A stretch of 8,454 nt of DNA from CAYVWB01 sp964455395. GTDB taxonomy: Bacteria > Desulfobacterota > Desulfovibrionia > Desulfovibrionales > Desulfovibrionaceae. Below, in pieces: positions 1 through 8,454 of the stretch (its first letter is position 1; every line of letters begins with the position of its first letter). Under the pieces are notes generated by a model that worked only from the letters and a program-made list of their open reading frames with translations, did no database searches and was not told the origin of the DNA. The DNA lies in NCBI GenBank assembly GCA_964455395.1, contig CAYVWB010000117.1:1-8454 (forward strand), written 5' to 3'. The position numbers and the translations under genes were made by a program.

Positions 1-55
1 CCGCGAAGGCGGCCGCACCGTTGGCGCGGGCGTGGTCTCCGAGATCGTGGAGTAA
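1..55 (+). CDS. tuf: Elongation factor Tu, C-terminal end (partial)
   Basis: Only the last 17 codons and the TAA stop (53-55) are present; reading starts at base 2. The residues run REGGRTVGAGVVSEIVE, which matches the end of the third beta-barrel domain of bacterial EF-Tu, where the GGRTVGAG motif is near-universal. EF-Tu is the cytosolic GTPase that delivers aminoacyl-tRNA to the ribosomal A site. Its position directly before rpmG, tRNA-Trp, secE and nusG is a common bacterial arrangement. The next gene starts 7 nt after the stop, so the two are almost certainly co-transcribed. The rest of the gene lies outside the window. Confidence 0.95.
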   Translation, partial: REGGRTVGAGVVSEIVE

Positions 56-62
56 CCAAAGT

Positions 63-212
63 ATGCGTGTGAACATCCAGCTGGCGTGCACCGAGTGCAA
101 ACGCCGCAACTACGCGACGACGAAGAACAAGAAGAACACCACAGGCCGCCTCGAGGTGATGAAGTACTGTCCGTGGGACAAGAAGCACACCACGCACCGC
201 GAGACGAAGTAG
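63..212 (+). CDS. rpmG: 50S ribosomal protein L33
   Basis: This 49-residue basic protein has the L33 pattern: CTECKRRNY near the N-terminus, a Lys/Asn-rich middle (TTKNKKNTTGRLE) and the end KHTTHRETK. L33 is a small protein of the large subunit near the E site. The length is typical. The ATG at 63 was chosen because the L33 core begins at once and GTGGAG (47-52), overlapping the end of tuf, gives a Shine-Dalgarno site 10 nt upstream. An in-frame start at 21 would only add residues read inside tuf. Zinc-binding L33 proteins carry two CxxC pairs. Here Cys9, Cys12 and Cys36 are present but the fourth position is Asp39 (motif KYCPWDKK), so zinc binding may be altered or lost. Confidence 0.96.
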   Translation: MRVNIQLACTECKRRNYATTKNKKNTTGRLEVMKYCPWDKKHTTHRETK

Positions 213-237
213 CCGCCCGGTATTCTTCATAACCTGC

Positions 238-314
238 AGGGCAGTAGCTCTAACGGCTAGAGCGCCGGTCTCCAAAACCGGATGTTGGGGGTTCGAATCC
301 CTCCTGCCCTGCCA
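238..314 (+). tRNA. trnW: tRNA-Trp (anticodon CCA)
   Basis: A full cloverleaf can be folded by hand. The acceptor stem is AGGGCAG (238-244) with CTGCCCT (304-310). The D stem is GCTC/GAGC (247-250/260-263) around a loop containing GG. The anticodon stem is CCGGT/ACCGG (265-269/277-281), with loop CTCCAAA placing anticodon CCA at 272-274. The variable loop is 5 nt, and the T stem-loop has GGGGG/CCCTC around TTCGAAT (287-303). The discriminator is G311 and CCA is encoded at 312-314. Anticodon CCA reads UGG, so the tRNA is specific for tryptophan. It sits 25 nt after rpmG and 21 nt before secE with no visible promoter or terminator, so it is probably cut from a longer mRNA precursor. Confidence 0.97.
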
Positions 315-335
315 TACTTTTTTCAAGGGCGCACC

Positions 336-641
336 ATGGCTGCGAAAAAGGCGAGCCCGGGGTCCAAAGCACAGAAAAGCGCCGAGGCCCCCCGCGAGAA
401 GAAACCTGCCGCACAGACGTCGAAGAGCAAGGGACAAGCGCACGCTGGTCCCGGCAAGATCGCGCAGCTGAAGCAGTTCTTCGAAGAGTCGAAGGTCGAG
501 CTGAAGAAGGTCACGTGGCCCAGCCGGAAGGAAACCATCGCCACCAGCGTGGCGGTCCTCGTGCTGGTGTTCGTCATGTCCATCTACCTCTGGTTGGTGG
601 ATCTCGGCTTCTCGCAAGCCATCCAGGCCATCCTCTCCTAA
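336..641 (+). CDS. secE: Preprotein translocase subunit SecE
   Basis: This 101-residue protein is the small essential subunit of the SecYEG channel in the inner membrane. Residues 1-40 are a Lys/Ala/Pro/Ser-rich, probably disordered cytosolic tail. Residues 41-70 form the amphipathic SecE signature, with FFEESKVELKKVTWPSRKE at 48-66 including the hallmark VTWPSR. Residues about 70-90 make one hydrophobic transmembrane segment, and a short tail follows. This is the single-span form typical of most bacteria rather than the three-span E. coli form. The ATG at 336 was preferred because AAGGG (325-329) lies 6 nt upstream; an in-frame start at 282 would lie inside the tRNA. The neighbouring nusG is the usual partner in this cluster. 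Confidence 0.96.
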   Translation: MAAKKASPGSKAQKSAEAPREKKPAAQTSKSKGQAHAGPGKIAQLKQFFEESKVELKKVTWPSRKETIATSVAVLVLVFVMSIYLWLVDLGFSQAIQAILS

Positions 642-707
642 GGCTTCGCTGCGCCGGCTTCAGCGCGATTCGCAGTCCACGCAACGCCCGAAGGCGATAG
701 AGTCATT

Positions 708-1379
708 ATGGCGGATGAATCCGATAAAAAGGCCCAGCCCGCAGGCGCAGACGCCGGGAGCGAATCCTCCACGAACGAGGCGACGTCCACGCAGAACGCC
801 AGCGATCCCAACTCGGGAGAGGCGTTGGACCTGGATGCGCCGCTCAAGCCCAAAGCACGGTGGTACATCGTGCACACCTATTCGGGTTTCGAGCAGCGCG
901 TGGAAAAGACCATCCTGGAGATGATCCGCACCGGGCAAGACCAAGGTCTCGTCGAGACCGTGGTGGTGCCCACGGAGAAGGTCATCGAACTTGTCAAGGG
1001 CGCCAAGAAGACGTCCATGCGCAAGTTCTACCCGGGGTACATCATGGTGAAGCTCGTGCTGAACGACTTCACATGGCACCTCATCCAGTCCATCCCGCGG
1101 GTGACTGGATTCGTCGGGGGCAAGAACCGGCCAACCCCCATGCGCGACAGCGAAGCTGAACGCATCCTCGCCATGATGGTGAGCCGGCAGGAACAACCGC
1201 GGCCCAAGTTCAACTTCGAGCGCGGCGACGAAGTCCGCGTCATCGACGGGCCCTTCGGCGGCTTCAACGGCGTCGTCGAAGACGTCAACTACGACAAGGG
1301 CAAGCTGCGCGTGGAAGTCTCCATCTTCGGACGCCAGACCCCAGTCGAGCTCGACTTCGTCCAGGTCACCAAAGGCTAG
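708..1379 (+). CDS. nusG: Transcription termination/antitermination factor NusG
   Basis: This 223-residue protein is the general RNA polymerase elongation factor that bridges the clamp and couples transcription to ribosomes or Rho. The NGN domain starts near residue 50 (ARWYIVHTYSGFEQRV) and contains the conserved FYPGYIMVK and TGFVGG stretches. The KOW domain occupies about residues 173-223, with GDEVRVIDGPFGGFNG and a typical end (VELDFVQV). The protein is about 40 residues longer than the E. coli form (181). The excess is an acidic, Ser/Thr/Asn/Ala-rich N-terminal tail of about 48 residues, likely disordered. The Shine-Dalgarno site before ATG 708 is weak (AAGGCG at 691-696, 11 nt away), so the exact start is less certain than the gene. 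It follows secE by 66 nt. Confidence 0.95.
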   Translation: MADESDKKAQPAGADAGSESSTNEATSTQNASDPNSGEALDLDAPLKPKARWYIVHTYSGFEQRVEKTILEMIRTGQDQGLVETVVVPTEKVIELVKGAKKTSMRKFYPGYIMVKLVLNDFTWHLIQSIPRVTGFVGGKNRPTPMRDSEAERILAMMVSRQEQPRPKFNFERGDEVRVIDGPFGGFNGVVEDVNYDKGKLRVEVSIFGRQTPVELDFVQVTKG

Positions 1380-1430
1380 CGCGCCGGGCGTTTGTCACGC
1401 ATCGAGATCAGTCACAAGAGGAACACGAGC

Positions 1431-1856
1431 ATGGCCAAGAAAATTGTCGCCAAGATCAAACTCCAGATCGGCGCCGGCGCAGCCAACCCTTCACCGCCAG
1501 TGGGCCCCGCGCTGGGTCAGCACGGCCTGAACATCATGGAGTTCTGCAAGGCCTTCAACGCCAAGACCCAAGACCAGAAGGGCATGGTCATCCCCGTGGA
1601 GATCACCGTCTTCGCAGACCGCTCCTTCACCTTCATCACCAAGACCCCGCCTGCGTCGGTGTTGCTGAAGAAAGCCGCCAAGCTGGACAAGGGCTCCGGC
1701 GAACCCAACCGGAACAAAGTGGGTAAGGTGAGCATGGACCAAGTTAAAGAGATCGCCGAAACCAAGATGCCTGATCTGAGCGCCAAAGACATAGACGCCG
1801 CCATGCGCAGCGTCATGGGCACTGCGCGCAGCATGGGCATCGAGGTCAAGGGCTAA
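1431..1856 (+). CDS. rplK: 50S ribosomal protein L11
   Basis: This 141-residue protein has the usual L11 length. It binds 23S rRNA at the base of the stalk in the GTPase-associated centre and takes part in factor binding and RelA activation. The N-terminal domain includes the conserved proline stretch PSPPVGPALGQHGLNI (about residues 20-35), the region linked to thiostrepton sensitivity. The rRNA-binding C-terminal domain ends with AKDIDAAMRSVMGTARSMGI, which fits the L11 signature. ATG 1431 was chosen because AAGAGG (1416-1421) lies 9 nt upstream and family members begin MAKKIVAKIK. The in-frame TTG at 1392 would add 13 unconserved residues. rplA begins 16 nt downstream, so the two form a translationally close pair. 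Confidence 0.97.
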   Translation: MAKKIVAKIKLQIGAGAANPSPPVGPALGQHGLNIMEFCKAFNAKTQDQKGMVIPVEITVFADRSFTFITKTPPASVLLKKAAKLDKGSGEPNRNKVGKVSMDQVKEIAETKMPDLSAKDIDAAMRSVMGTARSMGIEVKG

Positions 1857-1872
1857 GACGAGGGAGCCCGTC

Positions 1873-2580
1873 ATGACCAAGAAAGGAAAGAAATTCCGCA
1901 ACATTGCGGATGGCGTGGATTTGACCGTGCGCCGCGAAGTGGACGAAGCCGTGCAGCTGATGCTCAAGTCCGCGTTCGCCAAGTTCGACGAAACCGTGGA
2001 CGTGGCCATCAATCTCGGCGTCGATCCCAAGTACTCCGACCAGATGGTCCGCGGCGCCGTGACGCTGCCCCATGGCCTTGGGAAGGAAATCCGCGTCGCT
2101 GCCTTCTGCAAAGGCGAGAAGCAGACTGAAGCCAAGGAAGCTGGCGCCGATTTCGTGGGCGACGAGGACCTGGTCGACAAGATCAAGGAAGGCTTCCTGG
2201 ATTTCGACAAAGCCGTGGCCACTCCGGACATGATGGCCAAAGTCGGTCAGATCGGTCGCGTGCTCGGTCCGCGGGGGCTCATGCCCAACGCCAAGACAGG
2301 CACCGTGACGTTCGACATTGGCGAAGCTGTCAAGCAGATGAAAGCCGGTCGCGTGGAATTCAAGGTGGACAAAGCCGGTGTGCTGCATGCGCCCCTGGGC
2401 AAAGTCTCCTTCGGCGAAGAGAAGATCCTCGACAACCTGCGCGCGCTGGTGGATACCGTGAACCGCTTGAAGCCTTCTTCCGCCAAAGGCGCGTACCTGA
2501 AGAACATGGCCCTGGCCACCACCATGGGGCCCGGGTTCAAGGTGGATCCCCTCTCCATCCGCAAGTTCATGGAAGGGTAA
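1873..2580 (+). CDS. rplA: 50S ribosomal protein L1
   Basis: This 235-residue protein matches typical L1 length. L1 binds the mobile L1 stalk of 23S rRNA, helps move deacylated tRNA from the E site, and in many bacteria represses its own rplK–rplA mRNA. The diagnostic signature IGRVLGPRGLMPNAKTGT lies at about residues 127-144, between the two halves of domain I. FDETVDVAINLGVDPKYSDQ near the N-terminus and ATTMGPGFKVDP near the C-terminus are also family-typical. ATG 1873 has AGGGAG (1861-1866) 6 nt upstream. The gene ends at TAA 2578-2580, followed by a 250-nt gap with strong secondary structure before rplJ. Confidence 0.97.
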   Translation: MTKKGKKFRNIADGVDLTVRREVDEAVQLMLKSAFAKFDETVDVAINLGVDPKYSDQMVRGAVTLPHGLGKEIRVAAFCKGEKQTEAKEAGADFVGDEDLVDKIKEGFLDFDKAVATPDMMAKVGQIGRVLGPRGLMPNAKTGTVTFDIGEAVKQMKAGRVEFKVDKAGVLHAPLGKVSFGEEKILDNLRALVDTVNRLKPSSAKGAYLKNMALATTMGPGFKVDPLSIRKFMEG

Positions 2581-2830
2581 CGATTCCGCACTTCGGCCAG
2601 CGGCGGCGCAGGGGCGCCTAGCCTTCCTTCGCGCGCATGCCGGCGCTCCCACGTGCTGCGTGGAGCGAGCGCCCCGCCGCTGGCTTTAGCATAGAACCGG
2701 CAACGGCTGAATTCGAAAGGGACGAGTCGAAGACAGCAGGCGCGCGTTGATTGACGCGCTTAATCTCCTGCCGAGACCTCGCTTTGGCTCTCTCTTTCAC
2801 CCGCACACACCCTTGCAAGGAGCGAAGCTC
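2581..2830 (+). promoter_or_regulatory. Structured rplJ leader (candidate L10 autoregulatory region)
   Basis: This gap between rplA and rplJ holds no credible gene. GCCAGCGGC (2596-2604) pairs with GCCGCTGGC (2676-2684). GGGGCGC (2611-2617) can stack on as a second helix with GCGCCCC (2669-2675), leaving a 6-nt bulge. Enclosed is a hairpin, CGCTCCCACG/CGTGGAGCG (2644-2653/2659-2667), with one bulged C. Further hairpins are GCGCGTT/GACGCGC (2742-2748/2753-2759, one wobble) and a possible helix of 2781-2790 with 2820-2828 over the rplJ ribosome binding site. No T tract follows the big stem, so it is not an intrinsic terminator, and I find no convincing promoter. In many bacteria L10 or the L10–L12 complex binds the rplJ leader and represses it; that this is such a leader is inferred from position and folding. 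Confidence 0.55.
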
Positions 2831-3355
2831 GTGAACAGAGCTGACAAAGCCCAAGTCATCGACGCCTTGAAAGCCAAGGCTGACGCGGCGAGCATCGCGA
2901 TCGTCACCGACTTCAAGGGCCTGAAGGTGGAAGAGACGGATGCGCTTCGGGTGAAGCTGCGCGAAGTCGCAGTGGACTACTCCGTGGTCAAGAACACCCT
3001 GGCGCGCATCGCGTTTACCGATGGAACGCACGATGTCCTCAAGGACAAGCTGAAAGAACCGTGCGGCATCGCCTTCGGGTACGACGATCCTGTGGCGGCG
3101 GCGAAAGTCGTCACTGCATACGCCAAGGAGAACAAGAAGTTCTCTGTTCGCTTCGCGAGCCTCAATGGCGCCTACATTGAGGAGCCCGGCGTCGCCGACT
3201 TGTCCAAGCTGCCGAGCAGAGAGGAGCTCCTCGCCAAAGTGCTCGGCACCATGAACGCGGTGCCGCAGAACTTCGTGGGCCTGCTCGCCAACGTGCCCCG
3301 CAACTTCCTCAACGTCCTCACCGCCATCAAGGACCAGAAGGAAGCAGCGGCGTAA
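2831..3355 (+). CDS. rplJ: 50S ribosomal protein L10
   Basis: This 174-residue protein is the stalk base that anchors L7/L12 dimers to 23S rRNA and often represses its own operon. The N-terminal rRNA-binding domain (about 1-130) contains family-typical TDFKGLKVEETDALR and VVKNTLARIA. The C-terminal part (about 130-174: SREELLAKVLGTMNA, then helical NFVGLLANVPRNFLNVLTAI) is the L7/L12-binding region. I chose the GTG at 2831 because AAGGAG (2817-2822) lies 8 nt upstream and L10 proteins begin near NRADKAQVI. The frame stays open upstream to a TTG at 2747, but that stretch shows no L10 similarity and has structured-leader composition. The gene is followed after 52 nt by rplL. Confidence 0.96.
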   Translation: MNRADKAQVIDALKAKADAASIAIVTDFKGLKVEETDALRVKLREVAVDYSVVKNTLARIAFTDGTHDVLKDKLKEPCGIAFGYDDPVAAAKVVTAYAKENKKFSVRFASLNGAYIEEPGVADLSKLPSREELLAKVLGTMNAVPQNFVGLLANVPRNFLNVLTAIKDQKEAAA

Positions 3356-3407
3356 TCCCCGAACACATGTATTCTTGAGCCAACGCGATTATTCAGGAGA
3401 GATTCCC

Positions 3408-3800
3408 ATGGCTGACATCACGAAAGAACAAGTGATCGATTTCATTTCGAACATGACGGTGCTGGATCTGGCGGAGCTCATCAAGGAGCTCGAAGAGAAG
3501 TTCGGCGTCTCCGCCGCTGCGCCTGTGGCCGCCGTGGCCGCCGCGCCTGCTGCTGGCGGCGGCGAAGCTGCTGCGGAAGCCGAGGAGCAGACGGAGTTCG
3601 ACGTCATCCTCAAGGCCCCTGGCGGCAACAAAATCGCTGTCATCAAAGTGGTCCGCGCGCTCACCGGTCTGGGCCTCAAGGAAGCCAAGGCCAAGGTGGA
3701 CGAAGCGCCCCAGCCGATCAAGGAAGGCGCGTCCAAGGACGAAGCCGAGGAAGCCAAGAAGCAGCTGGAAGAAGCTGGCGCCGAGGTGGAGCTCAAGTAG
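3408..3800 (+). CDS. rplL: 50S ribosomal protein L7/L12
   Basis: This 130-residue acidic, Ala-rich protein is the multi-copy stalk subunit that recruits and stimulates the translational GTPases. Residues 1-37 form the dimerisation domain that binds L10 (ITKEQVIDFISNMTVLDLAE). Residues about 38-61 are a flexible Ala/Pro/Gly hinge. Residues 62-130 are the globular factor-binding domain, with EFDVILKAPGGNKIAVIKVVR and GLGLKEAKAKVDEAP. The length is slightly above the E. coli 121, mainly in the hinge. ATG 3408 has AGGAGA (3395-3400) 7 nt upstream; an in-frame start at 3375 would add 11 unconserved residues. A strong terminator begins 26 nt after the stop. Confidence 0.97.
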   Translation: MADITKEQVIDFISNMTVLDLAELIKELEEKFGVSAAAPVAAVAAAPAAGGGEAAAEAEEQTEFDVILKAPGGNKIAVIKVVRALTGLGLKEAKAKVDEAPQPIKEGASKDEAEEAKKQLEEAGAEVELK

Positions 3801-3825
3801 CGCTGTCGGCATTTTCGATCGCACA

Positions 3826-3858
3826 GGCGGGGCGCCGGGCGCGCTCCGCCATTTTTTT
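3826..3858 (+). terminator. Rho-independent terminator after rplL
   Basis: The arm GGCGGGGCGC (3826-3835) pairs over 10 bp (one G·U) with GCGCTCCGCC (3841-3850) around a 5-nt loop, CGGGC. An A and seven Ts (3852-3858) follow. The very GC-rich stem with an immediate T tract is a textbook intrinsic terminator. Because rpoB follows on the same strand, it may act as a partial attenuator that lowers rpoBC expression relative to the ribosomal proteins, as known between rplL and rpoB in E. coli, or as a complete end if the downstream promoter drives rpoBC. The sequence cannot say which. Confidence 0.88.
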
Positions 3859-3880
3859 CGACAAACCCTGCAGAAAGTGG

Positions 3881-3909
3881 TTGCGCAGTACGTCGCGATG
3901 GATTATAAG
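3881..3909 (+). promoter_or_regulatory. Candidate sigma-70 promoter for rpoBC
   Basis: A −35-like TTGCGC (3881-3886; 3 of 6 consensus positions) is separated by 17 nt from a good −10, TATAAG (3904-3909; 5 of 6). The element lies 22 nt after the rplL terminator in a locally AT-richer patch, and predicts a start site near 3915-3918 and a leader of roughly 190 nt before rpoB. Optimal spacing and position right after a terminator support a real promoter; the weak −35 keeps this at moderate confidence. Confidence 0.55.
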
Positions 3910-3914
3910 GCCCA

Positions 3915-4109
3915 TTTACAACCGGTACAGACGAGGGACCTCCGCTCCCTCGCGTCGACCATCCCAGGGATTCACTGCTATCCTATGAGTTCTCCTCCCC
4001 GCTGACGGGTGCGACTCGCACGCCCGGGCGTACCTACGGCCTCCCGGCGGCCGTGGCGTGCCCGCGTCGTGCGGCTTTTTTTTTCCAATCTACGCCGCCG
4101 AGGGTGTCC
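3915..4109 (+). promoter_or_regulatory. Structured rpoB 5' leader
   Basis: Together with the terminator and promoter this fills the 309-nt gap between rplL and rpoB, which holds no believable gene. Helices visible by eye are CGAGGGA/TCCCTCG (3932-3938/3946-3952); GTGCG/CGCAC (4009-4013/4017-4021), extendable past a bulge; the 12-bp palindrome ACGCCCGGGCGT (4020-4031), which excludes the previous helix; CTACGGCC/GGCCGTGG (4034-4041/4049-4056, one wobble); and CCGC/GCGG (4062-4065/4071-4074) just before nine Ts (4076-4084). The overlapping partners permit alternative folds. The rpoB ribosome binding site, GAGGG (4100-4104), comes 5 nt before the start. A regulatory role is inference. Confidence 0.45.
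4060..4084 (+). terminator. Weak terminator-like hairpin with T9 tract in the rpoB leader
   Basis: CCGC (4062-4065) pairs with GCGG (4071-4074) around GTCGT; G4060 can add a pair with C4075 past a bulged C. Nine consecutive Ts follow at 4076-4084, ending 25 nt before the rpoB ATG. The T tract is excellent but the stem is short, so efficiency would be low unless another fold helps. The 3' arm can alternatively pair with GCCG at 4050-4053, which is itself part of the preceding hairpin. This could be an attenuator, a pause or slippage site, or just a T tract. Confidence 0.35.
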
Positions 4110-8216
<4,107 letters not shown>

Positions 8217-8224
8217 CAAGGCCC

Positions 8225-8254
8225 CGGCGGCGCACGGCTTCTCGTGCGCCGCCG
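8225..8254 (+). other. Perfect 12-bp hairpin between rpoB and rpoC
   Basis: CGGCGGCGCACG (8225-8236) is perfectly complementary to CGTGCGCCGCCG (8243-8254) around the loop GCTTCT, starting 8 nt after the rpoB stop. No T tract follows (next bases ACCCGCC), so it is not an ordinary intrinsic terminator. It could be an RNA stability or processing element, a pause site, or a barrier that separates translation of rpoB and rpoC; the sequence does not decide. Confidence 0.6.
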
Positions 8255-8302
8255 ACCCGCCTTCATGACACGGCGTGAACCCATAACCACATGGGGTGAC
8301 CA

Positions 8303-8454
8303 ATGAGCCTGGACGATCTCTTTTCCTATCGCGGCGCTTCGGCGACCAACGTCACCAGCCGGTCGCTGAAAGCCATCAAGATCTCCATCGCCTCCCCGGA
8401 GAAGATCCGCGAATGGTCCTACGGCGAGGTCAAGAAGCCCGAGACCATCAACTA
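8303..8454 (+). CDS. rpoC: DNA-directed RNA polymerase subunit beta' (N-terminal part)
   Basis: Fifty codons are present before the window ends. The sequence starts MSLDDLFSYRG and contains LKAIKISIASPEKIREWSYGEVKKPETIN, the near-invariant beginning of RpoC, which forms the clamp and catalytic centre with RpoB. The N-terminal zinc-binding cysteines and the catalytic NADFDGD motif would lie beyond the edge. ATG 8303 is preceded by GGGGTGA (8293-8299), a close match to the extended anti-Shine-Dalgarno complement, 3 nt upstream. The gene follows rpoB by 86 nt with no terminator, so the two share a transcript. Confidence 0.97.
   Translation, partial: MSLDDLFSYRGASATNVTSRSLKAIKISIASPEKIREWSYGEVKKPETIN

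Noticed and set aside
304..323. Acceptor-stem 3' arm of tRNA-Trp followed by a T6 tract, resembling a terminator
   Set aside because: The bases belong to the tRNA cloverleaf and there is no short-range hairpin adjacent to the Ts. secE follows in 21 nt without its own promoter.
282..335. Extension of SecE from ATG 282
   Set aside because: It would start inside tRNA-Trp. The ATG at 336 has a well-placed AAGGG.
1846..2652. Long minus-strand open frame opposite rplA
   Set aside because: It is the shadow of rplA in high-GC DNA. There is no domain, and the plus-strand L1 signature is unambiguous.
2676..2687. rplA–rplJ stem considered as an intrinsic terminator
   Set aside because: Only three Ts follow the stem, so there is no proper T tract; a leader structure fits better.
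2747..2830. N-terminal extension of L10 starting at TTG 2747
   Set aside because: The extra 28 residues have no L10 similarity. A good AAGGAG sits before the GTG at 2831, and the stretch belongs to the folded leader.
3955..3984. Second promoter-like pair TCGACC/TATCCT in the rpoB leader
   Set aside because: Both boxes match only 4 of 6 consensus positions with 18-nt spacing. It is weaker than the 3881-3909 candidate and expected by chance.
4053..4109. Upstream ATG extension of RpoB from 4053
   Set aside because: The extra 19 residues would read through the T9 tract and GC hairpin; RpoB proteins begin near the 4110 ATG, which has its own GAGGG site.

Overview
The window is a high-GC bacterial chromosome segment carrying the conserved translation/transcription cluster tuf–rpmG–tRNA-Trp–secE–nusG–rplK–rplA–rplJ–rplL–rpoB–rpoC, all on the + strand. 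Gene order, the 1368-residue RpoB with both large Proteobacteria-type inserts, and the wording of L1, RpoB and the start of RpoC suggest a sulfate-reducer-like lineage of the former Deltaproteobacteria, probably Desulfovibrionales. That placement is from memory of family sequences, not from a search.

Layout: 1-55 is the last 17 codons of EF-Tu. rpmG (63-212) follows after 7 nt, then a complete tRNA-Trp with encoded CCA (238-314), secE (336-641) and nusG (708-1379). Next come the L11/L1 pair rplK (1431-1856) and rplA (1873-2580). A 250-nt structured gap precedes the stalk genes rplJ (2831-3355) and rplL (3408-3800). A strong intrinsic terminator (3826-3858), a plausible sigma-70 promoter (3881-3909) and a structured leader of about 190 nt separate these from rpoB (4110-8216). 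An 86-nt gap with a perfect 12-bp hairpin leads into rpoC, which the window cuts after 50 codons.

How the genes work together: EF-Tu, L33, L11, L1, L10 and L7/L12 are translation components, and L11 with the L10–L12 stalk forms the factor-binding GTPase-associated centre. tRNA-Trp feeds elongation. SecE is a core SecYEG subunit. NusG binds RNA polymerase, whose two large subunits end the window.

The coding content is ordinary housekeeping and I see no new system in it. What merits a second look is mostly non-coding: the rplJ leader, including a helix that could mask its ribosome binding site; the terminator/promoter/leader arrangement before rpoB, with a T9 tract 25 nt before the start codon; and the rpoB–rpoC hairpin. 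In the proteins, L33 has an Asp where zinc-binding relatives have their fourth Cys. No mobile elements, CRISPR arrays or pseudogenes were seen.
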